Assembly: GCA_040403555.1 (NCBI GenBank)
Contig: JBBAKN010000001.1
Span: forward strand, 62,001-126,000
Source of the DNA: JAIPAN01 sp040403555
GTDB taxonomy: Bacteria; Bacteroidota; Bacteroidia; Sphingobacteriales; Sphingobacteriaceae
DNA: 64,000 nt
Direction: 5' to 3'
Shown here: positions 40,200 to 47,425 of the stretch, in pieces
How positions within the stretch are numbered: the stretch's first letter is position 1
Layout of the letters: each line of letters starts with the position of its first letter
Position numbers and translations under genes: made by a program
Notes under the pieces: generated by a model
Told to the model about the DNA's origin: nothing
The model's database searches: none
Seen by the model: the letters and a program-made list of their open reading frames with translations, nothing else

Positions 40200-42644
40200 T
40201 TATTCGTAGTAATATACTCGTTTAACTCGTTGAGAAATACCCGAAAGTACTTCATACGGTATAGTTTGTAATTTTTTAGCGATGTCTTCTACCCTCAATT
40301 CTTCATTAAACACAATTACTTCATCGCCCTCAGCTACCGATATTCCAGTCACATCAAGCATGCACATATCCATACAAATACTGCCAATAGTAGGTACTAA
40401 TTGTCCATTAATCAACATCTTCCCTACTCCATTCCCTAAACCTCTATCGTAGCCATCGGCATAGCCAATTTTAACGGTAGCAATGGTACCTCCATTGGGT
40501 AATTTACCCAAGCGGTTATACCCAATCGTATCTGTTGGCTTAATGGTTTTAAGCTGGCTAACTGTAGTTTTTAAGGTGGTTACCGTTTGCAAAGTACCTG
40601 CAGGGAGTGTTTTATCAATTCCATACAAGCCAATCCCCAAACGTACCATATCAAATTGAGCAGGTTTCCAACGGCTTGTAGCCGAAGTATTGGCCAAATG
40701 ACGAATAAAGTTATAACCCAATGCCGTTTTCAAATGATCTGCAGCATTCGTAAAAATGTTTAGTTGCTCTTGTGAAAAGGTATCTTCCGCTTTGTCTTCG
40801 GCGGCAGATAGGTGAGAAAAAACAGTTTCAACCTTCATAGAATTGCTGTTGGTCAATATGTCAGATAGCCGAGAAAGTTCATCCGTATCAAATCCTAAAC
40901 GGTGCATACCGGTTTCTAGTTTAATATGTACGGGATAATGTACTTTTTGATGCTTTTTTAGGGCCAAATCGATGGCAATTAGTGTTCTAAAACTAAATAT
41001 TTCGGGTTCTAATTCATACTGAATAAGGGTGTCAATAGAGGCTATTTCGGGGCTCATAACCATTATAGGCAGGCTAATACCACTTCGGCGTAAAGCAACT
41101 CCTTCATCTGCATAAGCAACCGCTAAATAATCTACTCTATTAAACTGTAAAAGGTTCGCAATTTCTACACTACCATTTCCGTAAGAAAAAGCTTTTACCA
41201 TGGCCATTACTTTTACACCTGGCAACAGCTGAGATCGGTAATAGTTTAAGTTGGTTTCTAGTGCATTTAAGTTGATTTCTAAAACTGTTTCGTGTACTTT
41301 CTGCACCAACTGTGCACTCAGTTCTTCAAATGCATACACTCTAGCACCTTTAATCAGAATGGCTTCGTTAGTAAAATTGAGAGAAGCTAAATCGTTTACC
41401 AAAGCCTCAGTATTGGGATAAAATGATGAGTTTTTAGGGAAAAGTGATGAAAATTGAGTAATTATAGGACCTACGCCAATAACTCTACTCACCTGAGCTT
41501 CCTTCACTAAATCTGCAATTTGCTGGTAAAGGCTTTCATTTGATAGCGATGATTCAGGAATATCGGAAAGAATTAAGCTATGTTTTTCGTGTTGTTGTTG
41601 TTGTTTTAAAAAGTTTAAAGCAATGGTCAAGGAACTTACATCGCAACTATACGAATCGTCTATAATGGAGCAATTGTGTATGCCATTTTTAAGTTCTAAA
41701 CGCATTTCTACCGCCTGTAAACGACCCATTTTTTCGAAAATAGTTTCGGTAGATAGGCCTAAAGCCAATAATGTAGCCCAGCAACAGATGGCATTTTCTA
41801 TAGCCGCAGCATCGGTAAAGGGAATACTGATTTGTTGTGGATGTTGATTATAATTCGCAGTAATGAGTGTTTTGCCTCCAACAGAAGTGATTTCTTGCAC
41901 TTGCAAGTTTGCAGATGCCTGTTTTCCCCACACAAATGCAGGAACCTTGGTAGCAGGGGCATATTCGTCGCTAATTACGAGGGTTTGCGCACCTTTAAAC
42001 AACTTTAACTTTTCAGTCAATTTGGCCTCAAAAGATAAAAAACCTTCTGCATGCGCTTCGCCCATGTGTGTGAGTATGCCTATGCTTGGCTGAATCATTC
42101 GGGCTAGATTATCCATTTCATCCGGTTTAGAAATACCGGCTTCAATAATTGCCAAGGTATGATTATCGGTCATTTCCCAAAGGGCAAGTGCCACACCCAA
42201 TTGCGAATTGTAGCTTTTGGGGCTACGAACAATATTATAATTTGACGAAAGCAATTGAAATAACCATTCTTTAACAATCGTTTTTCCATTACTGCCAGTA
42301 ATACCGATAACTGGATAGTTGAATTTACTTCGATGATGGGCGGCTAAATCTTGTAAAGCTTTTAAAGTATGCTCAACGAGATAGAAATTGGCTTCTGGAA
42401 ATTGATTGGTGGCTATATTTTTATCAGAAATTACAAACGAACGTACACCTGCTTGGTACGCATCGTGCAAATAGGCATGTCCGTCTCTACGATTTTGGAG
42501 CGCAAAAAACAGGCCGAAAACCGTATCGTGTAGCTTACGACTGTCCGTCAATAAGGTTCTTATGGTTGCCTCTACCCGATTAGTAATCGGCTTGGCTCCC
42601 ATGGCCTTTTCTAATTCGTGTACAGAATATAGCAGGTGGTTCAT
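40200..42644 (-). CDS. alr: Fused MurF-like ligase / alanine racemase
   Basis: 814-residue fusion seen in Bacteroidota. Residues about 1-440 are Mur ligase-like (MurF), with P-loop GITGSNGKTIVKE (about 114-126); about 450-814 form a PLP alanine racemase, with the Lys of VMAMVKAFSYGNG, a VKIGYADGYDRGL stretch and TIGSICMDMCMLD. Alr supplies D-alanine, and MurF normally adds D-Ala-D-Ala to the muramyl tripeptide. The ligase half departs from MurF consensus: GKTIVKE for GKTTTKE, IIDDSYSCDVSS for DDSYNANPDS, and no clear GDMLELG-type motif, so its activity is doubtful. Divergent from recX. Confidence 0.93.
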   Translation of the reverse strand: MNHLLYSVHELEKAMGAKPITNRVEATIRTLLTDSRKLHDTVFGLFFALQNRRDGHAYLHDAYQAGVRSFVISDKNIATNQFPEANFYLVEHTLKALQDLAAHHRSKFNYPVIGITGSNGKTIVKEWLFQLLSSNYNIVRSPKSYNSQLGVALALWEMTDNHTLAIIEAGISKPDEMDNLARMIQPSIGILTHMGEAHAEGFLSFEAKLTEKLKLFKGAQTLVISDEYAPATKVPAFVWGKQASANLQVQEITSVGGKTLITANYNQHPQQISIPFTDAAAIENAICCWATLLALGLSTETIFEKMGRLQAVEMRLELKNGIHNCSIIDDSYSCDVSSLTIALNFLKQQQQHEKHSLILSDIPESSLSNESLYQQIADLVKEAQVSRVIGVGPIITQFSSLFPKNSSFYPNTEALVNDLASLNFTNEAILIKGARVYAFEELSAQLVQKVHETVLEINLNALETNLNYYRSQLLPGVKVMAMVKAFSYGNGSVEIANLLQFNRVDYLAVAYADEGVALRRSGISLPIMVMSPEIASIDTLIQYELEPEIFSFRTLIAIDLALKKHQKVHYPVHIKLETGMHRLGFDTDELSRLSDILTNSNSMKVETVFSHLSAAEDKAEDTFSQEQLNIFTNAADHLKTALGYNFIRHLANTSATSRWKPAQFDMVRLGIGLYGIDKTLPAGTLQTVTTLKTTVSQLKTIKPTDTIGYNRLGKLPNGGTIATVKIGYADGYDRGLGNGVGKMLINGQLVPTIGSICMDMCMLDVTGISVAEGDEVIVFNEELRVEDIAKKLQTIPYEVLSGISQRVKRVYYYE

Positions 42645-42706
42645 TTGGTTACGAATTTCATCAAAATTTTAACAATCTGCGAAGAATTTCCGAATTTAAG
42701 CGAAAT

Positions 42707-43198
42707 ATGGAAAACGAAGCCCCAAAGCGAAGTCCTCTCTCTCCGGAAAAGGCACATGCCAAGGCACAAAGCTATTGTGCCTATCAGGAACGCTCTCAAC
42801 AGGAGGTTCGAGATAAATTATACGATTGGGGACTTTATTCGACTCAAGTAGAGCAACTTATATCTACCCTTATTCAGGATAACTTTTTAAACGAAGAGCG
42901 TTTTGCCCTAGCATTTGCACAAGGCAAACTACGTATTAAGGGTTGGGGCCGAATAAAAATTAAACAAGCGCTTAAATTTAAACGGGTACCGGAAAAACTC
43001 ATTCAAAAAGCACTTAAACACTTAGATTACGACGAGTATGAACGAAAATTAATAACTGTTTTCCAAAAAAAAGATCGGCTATTGACTGAGAAAGATGCAT
43101 TTAAACGCCGTTATAAATTACAACAATACCTACTCGGTAGAGGTTTTGAATCGGATTTAATTTATGAGGTGCTGAAAAACAAGAACTTAAGCAGCTAG
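42707..43198 (+). CDS. recX: RecX, regulator of RecA
   Basis: 163-residue all-helical protein of the RecX family, which binds RecA filaments and limits their growth. Seen: the N-terminal AQSYCAYQERSQQEVRDKLYDWG, the NEERFALAFAQGKLRIKGWGRIKIKQALK block and the C-terminal RGFESDLIYEVLKN helix, the three-repeat tandem pattern expected. Length is in range. The start is the ATG at 42707; an overlapping frame 42636-42851 is a shadow. recA is not nearby. Confidence 0.9.
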   Translation: MENEAPKRSPLSPEKAHAKAQSYCAYQERSQQEVRDKLYDWGLYSTQVEQLISTLIQDNFLNEERFALAFAQGKLRIKGWGRIKIKQALKFKRVPEKLIQKALKHLDYDEYERKLITVFQKKDRLLTEKDAFKRRYKLQQYLLGRGFESDLIYEVLKNKNLSS

Positions 43199-43220
43199 AG
43201 AAAAAAAACAAAAAAAAATC

Positions 43221-43250
43221 TTGTCAAAATTGCATTTCTCTCTATATTTG
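43221..43250 (+). promoter_or_regulatory. Promoter of the tRNA-Gly/tRNA-Leu unit
   Basis: -33 TTG (43221-43223), 19-base spacer, -7 TATATTTG (43243-43250). Both boxes and spacing match the Bacteroidota consensus. Confidence 0.75.
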
Positions 43251-43262
43251 CAATCACCAAAA

Positions 43263-43338
<76 letters not shown>

Positions 43339-43380
43339 AAACCCTTCCACCAGTGGAAGGGTTACTTTTTAAAAAAGTAA
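43339..43380 (+). terminator. Hairpin between tRNA-Gly and tRNA-Leu
   Basis: Stem ACCCTTCCA/TGGAAGGGT with CCAG loop (about 43341-43362), then TTACTTTTT/AAAAAGTAA (43362-43380). It looks like a terminator or processing hairpin, yet tRNA-Leu(TAA) has no promoter of its own after it. Confidence 0.5.
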
Positions 43381-43387
43381 ATCACCT

Positions 43388-43472
43388 GCTCGGATGGTGG
43401 AACTGGTAGACACGCAGGACTTAAAATCCTGTGCCCTTAACAGGCGTGCGGGTTCGATTCCCGCTCCGAGTA
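43388..43472 (+). tRNA. tRNA-Leu(TAA)
   Basis: 85-nt class II tRNA with long variable arm, acceptor GCTCGGA/TCCGAGT, anticodon TAA in loop CTTAAAA, T-arm GCGGG TTCGATT CCCGC, discriminator A. First pair is G1-U72. CCA is not encoded. Confidence 0.95.
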
Positions 43473-43506
43473 CAAAAGCTGAACCTAGGTTTGGCTTTTG
43501 TTGTTT
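43473..43506 (+). terminator. Terminator after tRNA-Leu(TAA)
   Basis: CAAAAGC (43473-43479) pairs with GCTTTTG (43494-43500), with an inner AACC/GGTT, then T-rich sequence. Confidence 0.6.
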
Positions 43507-43563
43507 CTAGACCGAAATTACTCTCCTATTTTTAATACATCATTTTTCTGAGCAATTTTAAAA

Positions 43564-43571
43564 TAAATTTG
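43564..43571 (+). promoter_or_regulatory. -7 element of the ars operon
   Basis: TAAATTTG matches TAnnTTTG, 46 bases before arsR. The predicted start lies just upstream of the inverted repeat at 43589-43604. Confidence 0.55.
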
Positions 43572-43588
43572 TATTTGATAAATCTACA

Positions 43589-43604
43589 ATCGTATATTTA
43601 CGAT
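43589..43604. promoter_or_regulatory. Candidate ArsR operator
   Basis: Perfect inverted repeat ATCGTA-TATT-TACGAT, 13 bases before the arsR ATG and just downstream of the predicted transcription start. Its size and symmetry suit a winged-helix ArsR dimer, so autorepression is likely. Confidence 0.6.
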
Positions 43605-43617
43605 ATATAATTAAACT

Positions 43618-43953
43618 ATGGCACAAAACAAAAAAGCAGACTTTAGTCTTAGCGATCAGGAGATGGCCAATTTTGCCAAAGCGCTCTCCCACCCGGCTCG
43701 GATAGCCATTATTAAAATACTGGCCGAACAAAGTTCCTGCATTTGTGGCGAAATTGTAGAAGTGTTGCCTTTAGCACAATCAACCGTATCGCAACACTTA
43801 AAGGAATTGCAGAAAGCGGGCTTAGTAAAGGGTACGGTCGATGGAAAAAAATCATGCTATTGCATACATTGGGAAAACATGGATGCTTTTAAAAATCAAT
43901 TATCGGGGCTATTTACTACCCTAAGTGAACAAAAAACTTTTTCTTGCTGTTAA
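43618..43953 (+). CDS. arsR: ArsR-family metalloregulator
   Basis: 111-residue winged-helix repressor of the ArsR/SmtB family. The fold's helix-turn-helix reads SSCICGEIVEVLPLAQSTVSQHLKELQKAGLV; C41 and C43 lie at the place of the arsenite-binding cysteines of type I ArsR (usually CVCDLC), and a CC pair closes the protein. Four cysteines suit an As(III) sensor. It leads an operon with acr3 (4 bases) and arsC (2 bases) and is preceded by a matching inverted repeat at 43589-43604. Confidence 0.93.
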   Translation: MAQNKKADFSLSDQEMANFAKALSHPARIAIIKILAEQSSCICGEIVEVLPLAQSTVSQHLKELQKAGLVKGTVDGKKSCYCIHWENMDAFKNQLSGLFTTLSEQKTFSCC

Positions 43954-43957
43954 TATT

Positions 43958-44983
43958 ATGAATCCAAAACTTTCTTTTTTAGACCGCTACCTTACCCTCT
44001 GGATATTTTCTGCAATGGGTTTAGGAGTAGCTTTAGGGTATTTTATTCCCGGTACTGAAGCTTTTATTAATTCTTTTCAATCGGGAACTACAAATATTCC
44101 TTTGGCTATTGGACTCATTTTAATGATGTACCCTCCTTTGGCTAAGGTGAAATTTGAGGAATTACCCGAAGTTTTCAAAAACACCAAAGTACTGGGTATT
44201 TCTTTACTTCAAAATTGGATTATCGGGCCTGTATTTATGTTTGTATTAGCCATTGTATTTTTAAGGGATTATCCGGAATATATGACGGGCTTAATACTAA
44301 TTGGCATTGCCCGTTGTATTGCTATGGTAATTGTTTGGAATGATTTAGCTAAGGGTGATAGAGTATATACAGCTGGTTTAGTAGCTTTTAACTCCATTTT
44401 TCAGGTGCTTTTTTATAGTGTTTATGCGTGGTTTTTTATCACTAAACTCCCTCCTTTATTAGGCTTAAAAGGGTTTGAAGTACAGATAACCATTGAACAA
44501 ATTGCACAGAGTGTATTCATTTATTTGGGCATCCCTTTTATCGCAGGATGGCTTTCTAGAATACTAATTATTAAAACAAAAGGTAGAGATTGGTTAGAAA
44601 ATGTTTATTTACCAACTATAAGCCCAATAACCTTGATTGCTTTGTTATTTACCATTGTGGTCATGTTCAGTTTAAAGGGACAACTCATTGTAGAAATCCC
44701 TATGGATGTCCTCCGAATTGCTATTCCGCTAGTTATTTATTTTGCTGTGATGTTTTTTGCAGCCTTTTATTTGGCAAAAAAGGCGGGTATCAATTATGAA
44801 CGTTCTACTTCCTTAGCTTTTACCGCTGCTGGCAATAATTTCGAGTTAGGTATTGCGGTAGCTATTGCGGTTTTTGGCATACATTCGGGTGTGGCATTTG
44901 CTGCTGTTATTGGCCCGCTAATTGAGGTGCCGGTGCTTATTTTATTAGTGAATTGGGCTTTAAAACAGCAGAAGAAATTTTAA
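43958..44983 (+). CDS. arsB: ACR3-family arsenite efflux transporter
   Basis: Inner-membrane exporter that expels As(III), unlike the unrelated E. coli ArsB. The 341 residues form about ten TM helices; the ACR3 hallmark GIARCIAMVIVWNDLAKGD with its essential Cys (about 119) and the AAGNNFELGIAVAIAVFG segment near the C-terminus are both visible. The start is the ATG at 43958, giving MNPKLSFLDRYLT; the GTG at 43925 would overlap arsR. Middle gene of arsR-acr3-arsC. Confidence 0.95.
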   Translation: MNPKLSFLDRYLTLWIFSAMGLGVALGYFIPGTEAFINSFQSGTTNIPLAIGLILMMYPPLAKVKFEELPEVFKNTKVLGISLLQNWIIGPVFMFVLAIVFLRDYPEYMTGLILIGIARCIAMVIVWNDLAKGDRVYTAGLVAFNSIFQVLFYSVYAWFFITKLPPLLGLKGFEVQITIEQIAQSVFIYLGIPFIAGWLSRILIIKTKGRDWLENVYLPTISPITLIALLFTIVVMFSLKGQLIVEIPMDVLRIAIPLVIYFAVMFFAAFYLAKKAGINYERSTSLAFTAAGNNFELGIAVAIAVFGIHSGVAFAAVIGPLIEVPVLILLVNWALKQQKKF

Positions 44984-44985
44984 GT

Positions 44986-45372
44986 ATGAAAAAAAGTTTT
45001 CTGTTCGTTTGTATCGAAAATAGTAACCGTAGTCAAATGGCACAGGCTTTTGCTAAGATTTGGGGAAGTGAAGAAGTCGAGGCATACAGTGCAGGTTCCC
45101 GCCCCTCGGGAAAAATAAACCCAAAAGCAATTGCGGCTATGGACGAATTGGGTTATGATTTAAGCACGCATGAGTCTAAATCATTAGATGAAATTCCAGC
45201 TATTCAATTTGATTATGTGGTTACCATGGGTTGCGGTGATGCCTGTCCTTGGGTGCCGGCTATTCAGCGTATAGATTGGCAAATACCTGATCCGAAAGAA
45301 ATGGACCCTAAAGAATTTAATGAAGTACGAGATCTGATTTCAGAAAAAGTAAACGAATTGGTTAGCGCTTAG
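44986..45372 (+). CDS. arsC: ArsC, thioredoxin-coupled arsenate reductase
   Basis: Reduces arsenate to arsenite for export. The 128 residues have a low-molecular-weight tyrosine phosphatase fold, with the P-loop CIENSNR (C9 to R15) and the redox cysteines in TMGCGDACPWV (C83 and C87), the arrangement of the thioredoxin-linked class; the protein ends with DPKEMDPKEFNEVRD. Start is the ATG at 44986, 2 bases after acr3. Its last 11 bases overlap the DUF4197 gene on the other strand. Confidence 0.93.
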   Translation: MKKSFLFVCIENSNRSQMAQAFAKIWGSEEVEAYSAGSRPSGKINPKAIAAMDELGYDLSTHESKSLDEIPAIQFDYVVTMGCGDACPWVPAIQRIDWQIPDPKEMDPKEFNEVRDLISEKVNELVSA

Positions 45373-46102
45373 TATCGGCGTAGCCAAATACTTTTTGCAA
45401 TAAGGCACTGCCCCTTGCACCGGTATTTTGTCTAATTTTTAATTCTTCTAAAGCAACTTCATAAAAAAGTCCATCAATTGCCTTTTGGGTAACATACCCT
45501 TCCAAATCAGGATTTATTTGAGTAACTAATGGGAGTTTATTATAGCGTGTCATCACAACGCCCCAATATTGGGTAGCGCCCACCTTGGCTAAACTGGCTT
45601 GAATAATTGGCTGAAACTTAAGACGTAATTCATCGCTACTTACCCGTTTAAAATATTGGGTGGCTCCATCTTGCTCTTTGCCCAACAAAATCTTACTGGC
45701 ATCGGCAATGGTCATTTGTTTAATTGCTGAAACGAAAATGGGTTTTGCCTCCTTTGCAGCGTCTTCAGCAGCCTTGTTTAAACTTAAAATTACTTGATCT
45801 GCTAAAGAATTCAATCCTAAATTTCTAATTGTTTTTTCTACTTTTTGCGCTTCGGGAGGAAATAAAATTTTAACCCCTATGTTATTAAAAAAGCCATTTT
45901 CTAGTGAAAGTCGGCCGGTACCTGCAGAAACTCCCACTTCCAAAGCTTCTTTTAATCCAAAACCTATTTCATCGGCAGTTGGACTAGTCAGGGCAGCCTT
46001 CGCTTTGTTTAGGAGATTCCCGAATTTACCTTGATTTTGTGCTACACAATTCGTGTATAGCAATAAGCATAAGACAAATGAAATACTGTAAATTCTTTTC
46101 AT
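45362..46102 (-). CDS. DUF4197 exported protein
   Basis: 246 residues with a signal peptide (about 1-21, ending NCVAQ) and the DUF4197 pattern: LNKAAEDAAKEAKPIFVSAIKQMTIADASKIL, then ATQYFKR, and YVTQKAIDGLFYEVALEE near the end. The family is periplasmic and helical with no known function. The signal-peptide Cys in CVAQN is not a canonical lipobox. 3' ends overlap with arsC by 11 bases. I saw no TAnnTTTG box upstream. Confidence 0.85.
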   Translation of the reverse strand: MKRIYSISFVLCLLLYTNCVAQNQGKFGNLLNKAKAALTSPTADEIGFGLKEALEVGVSAGTGRLSLENGFFNNIGVKILFPPEAQKVEKTIRNLGLNSLADQVILSLNKAAEDAAKEAKPIFVSAIKQMTIADASKILLGKEQDGATQYFKRVSSDELRLKFQPIIQASLAKVGATQYWGVVMTRYNKLPLVTQINPDLEGYVTQKAIDGLFYEVALEELKIRQNTGARGSALLQKVFGYADTKR

Positions 46103-46226
46103 ATTTTTTTATGAAGTTAATAAATAGCTAACGCTTATTTAGGATGATAACGTATTTAACGATTCAAAGCTGTAGGAATTGACTTCCTATTGACGTTTTG
46201 AGAAGTAATTAGCGCACAAAAAGGTA

Positions 46227-46234
46227 TATATTTG
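46227..46234 (+). promoter_or_regulatory. -7 element of mnmA, near-leaderless arrangement
   Basis: TATATTTG matches TAnnTTTG and ends 6 bases before the ATG at 46241. It covers the upstream TTG at 46232, so the ATG is preferred as start. Confidence 0.6.
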
Positions 46235-46240
46235 CACTTA

Positions 46241-47329
46241 ATGAGTAAGCACGGCAGAATTTTAGTCGCCATGAGTGGTGGTGTAGACAGTTCGGTAGCA
46301 TCGGTGATGTTGCACGAGCAGGGCTATGAGGTGATTGGCCTTACCATGAAAACGTGGGACTACGCAACAGCCGGCGGTTCTTCTAAAGAAACGGGCTGCT
46401 GTAGCTTAGATAGCATTAACGATGCTCGATCTTTAGCTGTTGGCTACGGCTTTCCGCATTATATTTTAGATATCCGCGAAGAGTTTGGCGATTTTGTAAT
46501 TGATAATTTTGTAGACGAATACCTAGCTGGCCGCACTCCCAACCCCTGCGTACTCTGCAATACATATATAAAATGGGAAGCCCTATTAAAACGTGCGGAT
46601 AAACTCGATTGCGAATTTATTGCTACAGGCCACTATGCCAACATTAGGCAGCAAGATAGCGGCCGTTACGTAATTTCAAAAGGAAAAGACGAGCATAAAG
46701 ATCAGTCTTATGTATTGTGGGGCGTTTCTCAAGAAAATTTAGCTAGAACTAAATTCCCTCTAGGCAGTTTCGCCAAATCGGAAATTAAACAAATGGCCCT
46801 TGATATGGGTCAGGTAGAATTAGCCAACAAATCGGAGAGTTATGAGATTTGTTTTGTACCCGATAACGATTACCGTGCTTTTTTACGCCATAAAGTGAGC
46901 GATTTAGATGAACGTATTGGGCCAGGAAACTTCATGCTAAGTAATGGGAAAGTTGTGGGTAAACACTTGGGCTATCCATATTATACCATTGGCCAACGTA
47001 AAGGTTTGGGTATTGCCCTCGGCGAACCCATGTTTGTTACGCGTATTTTACCCGAAAGCAACACGGTGATGTTAGGTACTCAAAATGAATTAGAACAGGT
47101 TAGCGCACGAGTAAAAAACCTCAACTTGGTGAAATATGACTCTATTTTAAGCCCGTTAGAAGCCGTTACGAAGGTGCGGTATAAAGATGCGGGCACCTTG
47201 AGTACTATTGTACAAGAAGGGGATGAATTAAAAATCGATTTTCACCATGCCGTTTCGGGCATAGCTCCAGGACAATCGGCGGTATTTTACGAAGGCAACG
47301 ATTTATTGGGTGGTGGATTTTTGATGTAA
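46241..47329 (+). CDS. mnmA: MnmA, tRNA-specific 2-thiouridylase
   Basis: Thiolates U34 of tRNA-Glu, -Gln and -Lys using sulfur from a persulfide relay. The 362 residues carry the PP-loop SGGVDSSVA (about 11-19), the catalytic Cys in NPCVLCNTYIKWE (about 100-103), the second Cys in SYEICFVPD (about 203), and GQRKGLGIALGEPMFV. Start at the ATG 46241, 6 bases after a -7 box. Precedes topA by 96 bases. Confidence 0.96.
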   Translation: MSKHGRILVAMSGGVDSSVASVMLHEQGYEVIGLTMKTWDYATAGGSSKETGCCSLDSINDARSLAVGYGFPHYILDIREEFGDFVIDNFVDEYLAGRTPNPCVLCNTYIKWEALLKRADKLDCEFIATGHYANIRQQDSGRYVISKGKDEHKDQSYVLWGVSQENLARTKFPLGSFAKSEIKQMALDMGQVELANKSESYEICFVPDNDYRAFLRHKVSDLDERIGPGNFMLSNGKVVGKHLGYPYYTIGQRKGLGIALGEPMFVTRILPESNTVMLGTQNELEQVSARVKNLNLVKYDSILSPLEAVTKVRYKDAGTLSTIVQEGDELKIDFHHAVSGIAPGQSAVFYEGNDLLGGGFLM

Positions 47330-47425
47330 ACATCCCCAGCCATAAAAAATATTGGTCCAAAACAGTGCCTAATTTTGCATTCCTTATTATAATGTCTTTA
47401 TTTGCACAAATTACATTTCTACCAA

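Noticed and set aside
43925..43957. Earlier GTG start for acr3
   Set aside because: It would overlap the end of arsR by about 30 bases and add residues not fitting the family; ATG at 43958 gives the usual N-terminus.
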